A DNA stretch of 64,000 nt, taken from the NCBI GenBank assembly GCA_049889355.1, contig JBMHDN010000013.1, positions 25,200-89,199 on the forward strand, written 5' to 3'. The notes under the pieces were generated by a model. That model was not told the origin of the DNA. It did not search any database and was given only the letters and a program-made list of their open reading frames with translations. Positions 1 to 8,096 of the stretch are shown one piece after another (the first letter of the stretch is position 1; each line of letters starts with the position of its first letter). Made by a program: the position numbers and the translations under genes. Origin of the DNA: JBMHDN01 sp049889355. Lineage in GTDB: Bacteria; Pseudomonadota; Alphaproteobacteria; Puniceispirillales; Puniceispirillaceae.

Positions 1-147
1 AGTGAAGCAGATGTGATAGCATTTTGCCGCGAACATCTGGCTGGCTTTAAATCGCCTAAACAGGTGGTGTTTCAGGAAATCCCGAAAACATCGACAGGTA
101 AATTACAGAAATTCATCCTGCGCAATCAGATCAGAGAGGCCAATTAG
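1..147 (+). CDS. AMP-dependent acyl-CoA synthetase, C-terminal fragment
   Basis: Only the last 48 codons are inside the window; the gene starts upstream. The fragment ends with the AMP-binding C-terminal signature PKTSTGKLQKFILR, whose lysine after the TGK motif is the adenylation lysine of acyl-CoA and acyl-acid ligases. The enzyme activates a carboxylic acid to its CoA thioester using ATP. The chain length or substrate cannot be read from this piece. It converges with a minus-strand acyl-CoA degradation operon that begins 28 bp further on, so the two may serve the same substrate. The family call is firm, the specificity unknown. Confidence 0.85.
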   Translation, partial: SEADVIAFCREHLAGFKSPKQVVFQEIPKTSTGKLQKFILRNQIREAN

Positions 148-175
148 CCTCTCTGATAAAGTGAGATCACATCGC

Positions 176-2494
176 CTAATTACGTACCGCTTCACCTTGT
201 TCCAAGAGTGAGGTGATACGCTCTTTTGACGGTGCTGTTTTGGCCAGCCTCAAAAAGGCGCGTCTTTCGCGATCATACAAGCCTTGCTCATCTGTCTCTG
301 GGCCTTCGCCTTCATCTGCGACCATCACCGAGGCAATAGCAAGGGCCACGGTCTTGTCATGGGCAAAGAAATCGCCGCGATCAATGCCGGCCTGCATAAA
401 ATCAGCCATTTTTGCAATGAGGCTGTGATCAGCCAGCTGACATTCAGGTGTGGCCGGTGCGCGGTAGCCCTCTTGCATCTCTGTAATCGCAGCACAACCT
501 TGTGTGATCAGATAATCTCTGTTCATTACATGGCTATCACGAGTCTCGTTAAAATAAGCCAGTTTAGTGGCCATTTGAGGAGAGGAGCCAGTGAGACCAT
601 ACCCCAGCTGCATCCAGGCTTTCCAGGCGGCTTCGTTCCAGTCCCCAAGCTTTTCATACCAACGCAGATAGGTTTGCTTAATACCCCCGCCTGCAGGGAC
701 CAGACCAACACCTGATTCGACCAGACCCAGAATAGAATTGGAATGAACCACCAGCTTGTCGCAATGGGCTAGCACTTCATAGCCACCACCAACAGCGAGA
801 CCAGATGGCGCCCCAACAACAGGGACATTGGTATATTTCAAGGCTTTTACAGCCTGCTGAAAATCATTCAAAAAGCTATCAATGCCAGTCCAGTTTTCAG
901 CACGTATCATGGCAAGAAACGCGTTCAAATCGACCCCAGCTGAAAAATGCTGAGCATCATTATGGACCAGAATACCTGTTCCAGGATTGGCCGCGGCCTC
1001 GGCCACAATCTCCATGGACTGGCCGGTCAACGCATTGGCTTTTGAATGAAATTCAATAAGCCGGATACCGCCATCCAGTTCGAACAAGCTGGCGGCTGGG
1101 TTGCTGGCAAGCGGCTGCATGGTCTGGCGTGTCAGATGGAAGCGCACCACCCCATCTGCCAATTTCACCGGATGCTGGCTGCCATCGCTGTGGCGCACCA
1201 ATAATTCGGAAGCTGATACGGCATAGAAAGGCAGGGATTTAATCTGTTCAGGCAGCTCAATACCAGCCTCATCGGCCATCGCGGCGAGTTTTTCAGCACC
1301 GATGGCATCCATCAGCTCAAACGGTCCGCGAATCCAGTTAAAGCCAAGCTTCATCGCATCATCAATATCTTGTGCAGATTGCGTGACTTCGCCCAGCAGG
1401 CTGGCAGCATAGCTCAGGATTTTGACAAGGGTGCGGCGTGCAAAAAGACCATGTTCACCTTTATCGGCCAAGAGCGGTGTCAGTGGTTCATCACCTCTGG
1501 CCAGTGCATCTGCTGCTGCTTGTGCACAGCCGGGTAGCATGCGGGTTGCTGTCCGCCAGCTGCGTCCATCACCAGACCCTTCAAAAATGCGGGCTTCTCG
1601 GCCACTCTCTGCATCGCGATAAAAGCCGCCTTTGCCTTTCTGGCCGGTATAGCCATCGGCAATCATCTCATCCAGGATTTCTGGGTCATGCCCAACGGCG
1701 TGGAAGGCATCTCCTTCTGGCAAAATTTGGCGCAGGGACGCGACTACATCGCGCATCAAATCCACACCGATCAAATCATACAGACCAAAAATGCCAGTCT
1801 TTGGAATGCCCATAGGCCTGCCCATCAGCGCATCTGCATCTTCGATAGATAAATTCATCGACAAGGCTTCATGCAAGCCAACTTGCAGCGCGTAAACACC
1901 GACACGGTTGCCCAAAAAGCCAGGCGTATCTTCACAGCGCACGACCCCTTTACCCAAGACCACATCATTCATATGGTCTAGCGCATCCATCACCTCATCT
2001 GTGGTCTCTGGCCCGCGCACCAATTCCAAAAGGCGCATATAGCGTACTGGATTAAAATAATGGGTAATCGCAAACCGGCGTTTGAAATCATCGGCCATAC
2101 CCTCTACCAGCAACCGAATAGGAATGGTTGAGGTGTTTGAGGTGATCAGCGTGTTGTCATGCACCACCTCAGCCAATTGGCGATAGAGTCTCTGCTTAAT
2201 GGGTAATTGTTCAATAACCGCTTCGATGATCCAATCCATCTCAGCCAGCTTATCCATATCCACATCAATAATGCCGGTTGAAATCAGGCTGGCATTAGAT
2301 TTATGCATCAATTGCGGCGGGTCAGAGGCCAGCAGGCGATCAATCGCTTTTTCAGCTGGGGTTTTATCTTCGCCTTCGCGTGCTGGTAAATCCAACAGCA
2401 ATACAGGCAGACTCGCATTCGCGATTTGCGCAGCAATGCCTGACCCCATAGTGCCCGCACCAATGACGGCAATTTTTTCTATTTTGTGTGTCAT
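176..2494 (-). CDS. 3-hydroxyacyl-CoA dehydrogenase / enoyl-CoA hydratase, FadN-type
   Basis: This 772-residue bifunctional beta-oxidation enzyme has the dehydrogenase half first and the hydratase half last. That is the reverse of E. coli FadB and FadJ, and matches the FadN-type order common in alphaproteobacteria. The N-terminus shows the NAD-binding motif IAVIGAGTMGSGIAAQIA, followed by the HYFNPV and CEDTPGFLGNRV motifs of 3-hydroxyacyl-CoA dehydrogenases. The crotonase half from about residue 470 has HFSAGVDLNAF and GLAVGGGYEVLAHCD, which form the oxyanion hole. It is the last gene of an operon (acyl-CoA dehydrogenase, MetY-like, alpha/beta hydrolase, this gene) and starts 5 bp after the hydrolase stop. 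It would hydrate an enoyl-CoA and oxidise the resulting 3-hydroxyacyl-CoA. Confidence 0.93.
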   Translation of the reverse strand: MTHKIEKIAVIGAGTMGSGIAAQIANASLPVLLLDLPAREGEDKTPAEKAIDRLLASDPPQLMHKSNASLISTGIIDVDMDKLAEMDWIIEAVIEQLPIKQRLYRQLAEVVHDNTLITSNTSTIPIRLLVEGMADDFKRRFAITHYFNPVRYMRLLELVRGPETTDEVMDALDHMNDVVLGKGVVRCEDTPGFLGNRVGVYALQVGLHEALSMNLSIEDADALMGRPMGIPKTGIFGLYDLIGVDLMRDVVASLRQILPEGDAFHAVGHDPEILDEMIADGYTGQKGKGGFYRDAESGREARIFEGSGDGRSWRTATRMLPGCAQAAADALARGDEPLTPLLADKGEHGLFARRTLVKILSYAASLLGEVTQSAQDIDDAMKLGFNWIRGPFELMDAIGAEKLAAMADEAGIELPEQIKSLPFYAVSASELLVRHSDGSQHPVKLADGVVRFHLTRQTMQPLASNPAASLFELDGGIRLIEFHSKANALTGQSMEIVAEAAANPGTGILVHNDAQHFSAGVDLNAFLAMIRAENWTGIDSFLNDFQQAVKALKYTNVPVVGAPSGLAVGGGYEVLAHCDKLVVHSNSILGLVESGVGLVPAGGGIKQTYLRWYEKLGDWNEAAWKAWMQLGYGLTGSSPQMATKLAYFNETRDSHVMNRDYLITQGCAAITEMQEGYRAPATPECQLADHSLIAKMADFMQAGIDRGDFFAHDKTVALAIASVMVADEGEGPETDEQGLYDRERRAFLRLAKTAPSKERITSLLEQGEAVRN

Positions 2495-2499
2495 ATTAC

Positions 2500-3294
2500 T
2501 CAGCTCTTCAAAAAGGAAACCAAATGGCGGTTCAAGATTTCAGGGGCTTCACTCGGTATCATATGGCCAGATTGTTCCAGCTCAACCAGCTGGGCTCCAG
2601 CAATAGATTGCGCCATCTCGCGCCCGCGTTTTAAAGGCGTCATTTTATCTTTCTTGGCCAGCACAACCAGCGCCGGTACAGACACTGAATCTGCGGCTTC
2701 TGGCCCGCCATCAAAAGCCTGACAGGCTGATAAATCAGCATGTAGCGCATCTTGGTGATTGGCTTTCATCTGCGCTGTGCCATAGCCCAGATGGGTCTGA
2801 CCTGGTACCGGATGGTCAAATAAATGCGCAGCCTGACCATGACCCCAGCTGGTCATCATATGAATGGCTGCGATTTGATTTTTCTTGGCTGAAGAGAGCA
2901 GCTGGTCATTCACCGGAATAGAGAGTGCGCCTGCTATCAGCACCAGTTTTTCAACATGCTGGGGATAAAGCTTGGCCATCGCCAGGGCGACAAGACAGCC
3001 TTGTGAATGACCAGCCACTGTTGCTTTTTCAATGCCAAGCTCAGCCATCAGCCCGGCCAGCCAATCGGCCATATCCTCAATCCGGTTTAATGGTGTGCCG
3101 CCTGACAGGTAATGGCCTGGAAAATCAGGTGCCAAAACATTATAACCTTCACTGGCGAAATAACGTGTCTGGAGCGCAAAACCCAGATGAGACTGGCCTG
3201 AGCCATGCAGGAAAATAACCGTCTTTTTGGCACTGTCCAACGGCTTGCCGCCAGTGGCCAGATGCACGTCTGCACCGCGATAGCTGACTTTCAT
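2500..3294 (-). CDS. Alpha/beta hydrolase
   Basis: A 264-residue single-domain alpha/beta hydrolase. The oxyanion-hole motif FLHGSG is near residue 30 and the nucleophile elbow is GHSQG near residue 96, with serine as nucleophile. The C-terminal part has VLAKKDKMTP, where an acid residue is expected, and EQSGHMIPSE with the catalytic histidine. Lysophospholipase, thioesterase and carboxylesterase activities all fit this fold, so the substrate is open. The gene lies between a MetY-type enzyme and a FadN-type enzyme in a tight operon, which makes an acyl-CoA thioesterase or ester hydrolase attractive; that is inference. The start is supported by an AGGGA ribosome-binding site. Confidence 0.85.
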   Translation of the reverse strand: MKVSYRGADVHLATGGKPLDSAKKTVIFLHGSGQSHLGFALQTRYFASEGYNVLAPDFPGHYLSGGTPLNRIEDMADWLAGLMAELGIEKATVAGHSQGCLVALAMAKLYPQHVEKLVLIAGALSIPVNDQLLSSAKKNQIAAIHMMTSWGHGQAAHLFDHPVPGQTHLGYGTAQMKANHQDALHADLSACQAFDGGPEAADSVSVPALVVLAKKDKMTPLKRGREMAQSIAGAQLVELEQSGHMIPSEAPEILNRHLVSFLKS

Positions 3295-3309
3295 ACTGCC
3301 TGTCCCTTA

Positions 3310-4608
3310 TTATGATTTTGCCTGTTTTGAGGCTGCGCGAAAGCCAATTTCAAAATCGGCCATGATATCTTTGACATCTTCTAATCCCACCGAAAGGCGG
3401 ATCATATCATCTGAGAGTCCGCCTGCCTTCATAGCCTCTGCGTCAATATGAGAATGGGTGGTACTGGCAGGGTGAATCACCAAGGTTTTGGCATCACCCA
3501 CATTGGCCAGATGAGAAGAGAGCTCAACCGCCTCGATAAAGGCGCGTCCTGCATCACGTCCACCCTTCACCCCAAAGGTGATGATAGAACCAGCACCTTT
3601 TGGCATGGTGCGTTTGACCAGATCATGGGCTGGATGATCTGGTAATTCAGGATGACGGACCCAGGCAACCGCCTCATGCTGGCTGAGATAATCCAGAAGT
3701 GCGCGGGTATTTTCGATATGTTTTTGCATCCGCAAAGGCAAGGTTTCTATCCCTTGCAACAAATGAAAAGCATTGGTAGGCGAGAGGGTGGGTCCCAGAT
3801 TATACATCGCTTCAGCGCGTGCTTTGGCGGTAAAGGCAATCGGCCCGAACTCTTCATAAAAATTAATGCCATCCATCGAATAATGCGCATCAGCAATCGT
3901 TGGGAAGCGGTCATTCTGGCCCCAGTCAAACTGGCCACCATCCAGCACCGCTCCGCCAAGGGCAATGCCATGACCGCCAATCCATTTGGTCAGAGAGTGG
4001 ACCACCAGATGTGCGCCTAATTTTAAAGGCTGCATCAGATAAGGCGTGTTGAAAGTGCCGTCAAGCACCAGCGGCACACCGGCTTTATTAGCCACCGCAG
4101 CAACCGCCTCTACATCCATGACATCAAGGCCTGGATTGCCGACCACTTCGCCGAAAATCATTTTTGTGTTGGGCTGGATAGCCGCTTCAATGGCGTTTGG
4201 ATCGGTCGGGTCAACAAAGCTGGTGGTGATACCAAAACGCGGCAAAGTATATTTCAGCAAATTGACATTCGCGCCATAAAGCTGGGAAGAGGAGACGATA
4301 TGATCACCTTGTGAACATAAGGTCATCAACACCACATACAGCGCAGACATACCAGAGGCGGTGGCGATACAGGCAGCCGCCCCTTCTAATGCGCAAAGCC
4401 TTTGTTCCAGCACCGCGACTGTCGGGTTTGAAATCCGGCTATAGAGATGTCCGCCCTGTTCCATATTGAACAAAGCGGCGGCATGGCGGGTATCCTGAAA
4501 CACATAAGAGGTGGTCTGATGAATAGGTACAGCCCGTGAACCATGGCGTTCATCTGGAGTCTGGCCTGCATGCAGGCTCAATGTATCAAAACGATAATCC
4601 TTGCTCAT
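3310..4608 (-). CDS. metY: O-acetylhomoserine sulfhydrylase family enzyme (MetY-like)
   Basis: A 432-residue PLP enzyme of the Cys/Met-metabolism family. It shows SRISNPTVAVLEQRLCALEGAAA near the N-terminus, and HSLTKWIGGHG contains the PLP-binding lysine. The length and the C-terminal motif HPASTTHSHIDAEAMKAGGLSDDMIRLSVGLED are typical of O-acetylhomoserine aminocarboxypropyltransferases. Such enzymes replace the acetyl group of O-acetylhomoserine with sulfide or methanethiol, giving homocysteine or methionine. No met-biosynthesis gene is next to it. It is embedded in an acyl-CoA degradation operon, which is unusual and suggests it captures a volatile thiol released there. Cystathionine gamma-synthase activity is less likely at this length. 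Confidence 0.9.
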   Translation of the reverse strand: MSKDYRFDTLSLHAGQTPDERHGSRAVPIHQTTSYVFQDTRHAAALFNMEQGGHLYSRISNPTVAVLEQRLCALEGAAACIATASGMSALYVVLMTLCSQGDHIVSSSQLYGANVNLLKYTLPRFGITTSFVDPTDPNAIEAAIQPNTKMIFGEVVGNPGLDVMDVEAVAAVANKAGVPLVLDGTFNTPYLMQPLKLGAHLVVHSLTKWIGGHGIALGGAVLDGGQFDWGQNDRFPTIADAHYSMDGINFYEEFGPIAFTAKARAEAMYNLGPTLSPTNAFHLLQGIETLPLRMQKHIENTRALLDYLSQHEAVAWVRHPELPDHPAHDLVKRTMPKGAGSIITFGVKGGRDAGRAFIEAVELSSHLANVGDAKTLVIHPASTTHSHIDAEAMKAGGLSDDMIRLSVGLEDVKDIMADFEIGFRAASKQAKS

Positions 4609-4644
4609 CTTCTGCTCTTTCTGTTCAGTCTTGGTGCCGCCTGT

Positions 4645-6402
4645 TCACGCACGCCCCAGCCAATCTGATTGCATGTTTACGGATGCCTGTGCGCCTTGTG
4701 TAATATTGACAGCGTGCAAATGGGCTTTTGGCAATATCTGGTTCCGATAAATAACACAGCTTTGTTGGCGTGCAGCAAGAAAATCTGATCCATATTTGCC
4801 TGTATCGGCCAGTTGGCGTGCCTTATGCTCAGCCCGGCCCATCAGCCAGCCACCAAACACAACCCCCAACATCATCACCCAATCTACACCTGCTGCGGCA
4901 ACCAGCCGGGCATCTGACTGATTATCAAGCAGATAGCGAAGAGCTGAGCGGCATGCGGTGATGCTCTCATTCAACGCATCACCTGCCGCTTTATCCCATG
5001 TGCTGGCTTCATGGTTGATCTCATCAAGCAAGGTTGAAATACCAGCCCCACCATCGCGCAAGGTTTTGCGGAACATCAAATCATTCGCCTGAATGGCCGT
5101 TGTTCCCTCATAAATAGGCAAAATGCGGCTATCCCTAAAATGTTGGGCAGCACCTGTTTCTTCGATAAAGCCCATGCCGCCATGGATTTGCACCGCATCT
5201 GAGGTCAGCGCTACAGACCGTTCAGTCAGCCAGCCTTTGATAATCGGCACCAGCAAGGCAGCGGCCTCTGCCTTTTCAGTGTCTGCTTCTGCCAAATCCA
5301 GCATCAATGCGCCCTGATAGGCCAGCGCACGCATCCCATCAATTTCCGCTTGCATCACACCCAGCATACGCAGCACATCTGGGTGTTCAATAATGCTGGC
5401 TCCTTTGTCGGCACCCAGCGGTTGGCCTTGTACGCGATCACGTGCATAGGATAATGCCTGCTGAAACGCGCGCTCAGACAAGGCAAGCCCTTGGAGGCCG
5501 ACTGCGAAACGTGCATGGTTCATCATCGAGAACATCAGCTTCAGCCCGTCATTTTCAGCCCCGACCAGATAGCCAATCGCCCCGCCTTCTTCGCCATATT
5601 GCATAACACAGGTGGGTGAGCTTTTAATGCCGAGTTTCTTTTCAATCGACAGGCATTTCAGATCATTTGGCTGGCCTGGATTGCCGTTTTCATCTGGCAG
5701 GAATTTCGGCACGATAAAGACCGAAATGCCTTTGACACCTTCTGGTGCACCTTCACATCGTGCCAACACAAAATGGACGATATTTTCGGCCATATCATGC
5801 TCGCCATAGGTGATATAGATTTTCTGGCCTGTGATCCGGTAATGATCTCCTTCTTTGACAGCCAGAGTCTTGATGGCGGCAAGGTCAGTGCCGGCCTGCG
5901 GCTCTGTCAAATTCATCGTGCCTGTCCATCGGCCGGCAATCATCGGCGGCAAATAGGTTTGTTTTTGTGCGGCGCTGGCATTTTTCTGCAAGGCATAAAC
6001 AAGGCCTTGAGTTAGCAAATGACAGAGCGCAAAACCCATATTGGCTGACTGCCACATTTCATTTACCGGTGTGGCCACAAGCCCTGGCAGATTTTGTCCG
6101 CCATAGGCATCACTGCCTTCAATCGCTGTCCAGCCGCCTTCTGCCATGGCGGCATAGGCTTTTGCAAAGCCAGTCGCGGTTTCGATGCGGCCATCTTGCC
6201 GGCGCACCGCCCCTTGTTGGTCACCAGAATGGTTCAGCGGGGCGATTTCATCACGCGCCAATTTACCGGCTTCCTCTAGAATAGCTCTGGTCAGCTCATC
6301 CGATACATCTTCTGCCTTTGGATGGCCGTCTAGCTTTTCCAGCCCTACAATTTCTTGCAAGGTGAACATCATTTCTTCAATTGGCGGGTGATAGCCACTC
6401 AT
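4645..6402 (-). CDS. Acyl-CoA dehydrogenase, large DmdC/FadE-like type
   Basis: About 585 residues, longer than the 380-residue classical acyl-CoA dehydrogenases and matching the large family that includes 3-methylmercaptopropionyl-CoA dehydrogenase DmdC. Visible motifs are MNLTEPQAGTDLAAIKT (FAD and substrate binding), YITYGEHD, the FSMMNHARFAVGLQGL helix, and QIHGGMGFIEE followed by the ILPIYEGTTAIQ segment, which carries the expected catalytic glutamate. It would oxidise an acyl-CoA to the enoyl-CoA, passing electrons to ETF. The frame stays open to 6465, but family proteins begin near the YHPPIEEMMF segment. I therefore chose the ATG at 6402, which has a GGGG stretch 7 bases upstream. First gene of the operon ending at 176. 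Confidence 0.9.
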   Translation of the reverse strand: MSGYHPPIEEMMFTLQEIVGLEKLDGHPKAEDVSDELTRAILEEAGKLARDEIAPLNHSGDQQGAVRRQDGRIETATGFAKAYAAMAEGGWTAIEGSDAYGGQNLPGLVATPVNEMWQSANMGFALCHLLTQGLVYALQKNASAAQKQTYLPPMIAGRWTGTMNLTEPQAGTDLAAIKTLAVKEGDHYRITGQKIYITYGEHDMAENIVHFVLARCEGAPEGVKGISVFIVPKFLPDENGNPGQPNDLKCLSIEKKLGIKSSPTCVMQYGEEGGAIGYLVGAENDGLKLMFSMMNHARFAVGLQGLALSERAFQQALSYARDRVQGQPLGADKGASIIEHPDVLRMLGVMQAEIDGMRALAYQGALMLDLAEADTEKAEAAALLVPIIKGWLTERSVALTSDAVQIHGGMGFIEETGAAQHFRDSRILPIYEGTTAIQANDLMFRKTLRDGGAGISTLLDEINHEASTWDKAAGDALNESITACRSALRYLLDNQSDARLVAAAGVDWVMMLGVVFGGWLMGRAEHKARQLADTGKYGSDFLAARQQSCVIYRNQILPKAHLHAVNITQGAQASVNMQSDWLGRA

Positions 6403-6635
6403 CACAATACCCCATGTCGCAATCGTCAGATCATCCAGACCTTCTTTTGTCATTATGTAGGTCATTTTTAGTCAAAAATCTGAAAAAAAATGTATTTTAA
6501 GCGAACTTAACCTGCTCATTTTATGAGGTGGAAGCTTGAGTGATGGACTGTTTTGGGCCTATCTCTCTGTTTCACGTGATCTGATAGGCCGCTATATTCA
6601 CCTCTGGTGAGGCAAAATAACTAGGGTGATCCAAT

Positions 6636-7586
6636 ATGTTTTTAAATCGCAACCAACAGGTTTGGGTAGGGTTGATTTGCAGTCTTTTTCTGGCCTCCAG
6701 CCCAACTGTTGCGCATCAGTCAGGCCAGCATGCGATCACTGAAGATACGCAGGTAATGGCCATCGGGTCCGCACAAATGCACATAGCAGGTGATAAGCGG
6801 GTGATCACATCAGATGGGCTAGCGTCACATCAGACAGGGCAATTTCCTAACCGCGGCAATCCTAACCGCATTTCTGCCCAATCCATATCGGTGGAAATGC
6901 CGCTTCACCCTGTGCAGAATAACCTGCCTCAGCCTATCCGTATGATGGGGATTGCGCTCAATGGTATTTTATTTGAACCTGGCACCGCAGAATGTTTTGG
7001 CCAGACAAGAACAAGGCAAAATACATCAATTCAGCGCCCGAAAGCTAGCCAGAAACCAAGAGCAGGGCAACGCGCACAAAGACAAAATGGACAGGCCAGA
7101 CAAACCAGACAGGCCAGGCAAGGCGGTTCGAATGCTTGTGCATGGCGCGAAGAAGCATTGGTCAATGGGAAAGGCCGGCTGGGGCTGGATTCCAATAATG
7201 CCCATGTTCAGCCCAGCGGTCTTTATCACTATCACGGGATACCAGATGGGCTGGTTGCACAATTGCAACCTGATGCCAATGGTGAGGTGCATATTGGCTA
7301 TGCCGCAGATGGGTTCCCACTCTATATGGACCCGCAGGCGCGCCAAGCCCCCTCTTATCAGCTCAAATCAGGTAGCCGACCGTCAGGAGACAACCAGCCG
7401 GGTGGGCTTTATGATGGCACCTATACAGCTGACTTTGAGTTTCGCGCAGGCTCAGGTAGCTTAGATGAATGTAATGGCCGTATGGTGGCTGGCCAATATC
7501 GCTATTATGCCACTGAGCGTTTTCCTTATCTGCCGCGCTGTCTCTGGGGAAATGTGGATAACAGCTTTCAGAAGAAACGCAGATAG
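6636..7586 (+). CDS. Secreted YHYH-domain protein
   Basis: A 316-residue protein with an N-terminal hydrophobic signal segment (about residues 8-25, LICSLFLASSPTVA), so it is probably exported. The motif GLYHYHGIPDGLV near residue 190 and the downstream GYAADGFPLY identify the YHYH domain (PF14240), a metal-site-like domain of unknown function in marine bacteria. Between the N-terminal half and the YHYH core lies a stretch of about 40 residues rich in Gln and Arg (about 120-160) that looks like low-complexity insertion. The gene stands alone on the plus strand, 29 bp before an acetyltransferase, so the two may be co-transcribed. The function is unknown; I assign family only. Confidence 0.8.
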   Translation: MFLNRNQQVWVGLICSLFLASSPTVAHQSGQHAITEDTQVMAIGSAQMHIAGDKRVITSDGLASHQTGQFPNRGNPNRISAQSISVEMPLHPVQNNLPQPIRMMGIALNGILFEPGTAECFGQTRTRQNTSIQRPKASQKPRAGQRAQRQNGQARQTRQARQGGSNACAWREEALVNGKGRLGLDSNNAHVQPSGLYHYHGIPDGLVAQLQPDANGEVHIGYAADGFPLYMDPQARQAPSYQLKSGSRPSGDNQPGGLYDGTYTADFEFRAGSGSLDECNGRMVAGQYRYYATERFPYLPRCLWGNVDNSFQKKRR

Positions 7587-7615
7587 ACTCAAAACAGGAA
7601 TGCAAAAACCAAAAC

Positions 7616-8083
7616 ATGGATAAAAAAGACAGACAACAGATTAGATTCCAGCTTTTAACGCCAGATGATCTGGATTTGATGCGCGATTTGCTGGGCCTCT
7701 ATGGCCATGTCTTTGAGATGGCAGACACCTATCAGGCACATCAGCCAGATGATAGCTATCTTGCCAATTTGCTAAAACGAGATGATTTTATTTCGCTTGT
7801 CGCACGTGAGGGCAATCAGGTGATCGCCGGCCTATCTGGCTATGTCTTACATAAATTTGAGCAGAACAGGCGCGAGTTTTATATTTATGATCTGGCGGTG
7901 CATGAAAACTGGCGGCGCAGAAAAATAGCAACTGGCCTGATTAACCGCCTGAAAGAAGAGGCACGGGTACGCGATATCTATGTGATTTTCGTTCAGGCTG
8001 ATTTTGGTGATTTGCCAGCCATGGCCCTTTATCGCAGTTTAGGGCTGGAAGAGCAGGCGCTCCATTATGATATCCAGCCCTAA
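7616..8083 (+). CDS. GNAT N-acetyltransferase, AAC(3)-I-like
   Basis: A 155-residue GNAT protein that, as recalled, aligns along almost its full length with gentamicin 3-N-acetyltransferases of the AAC(3)-I class. Shared blocks are YxxHQPDDSYLANLL near residue 40, YVLHKFEQNRREFYIYDLAV near 80, NWRRRKIATGLINRL in the acetyl-CoA pyrophosphate loop, and IFVQADFGDLPAMALYRSLG near 125. The class transfers acetyl from acetyl-CoA to the 3-amino group of aminoglycosides. There is no integron, IS or plasmid signature nearby, so this looks like a resident chromosomal homologue. Whether it acts on drugs or on a natural amine is unknown. It follows the YHYH gene by 29 bp. Confidence 0.85.
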   Translation: MDKKDRQQIRFQLLTPDDLDLMRDLLGLYGHVFEMADTYQAHQPDDSYLANLLKRDDFISLVAREGNQVIAGLSGYVLHKFEQNRREFYIYDLAVHENWRRRKIATGLINRLKEEARVRDIYVIFVQADFGDLPAMALYRSLGLEEQALHYDIQP

Positions 8084-8096
8084 GCGCATATTTGGT

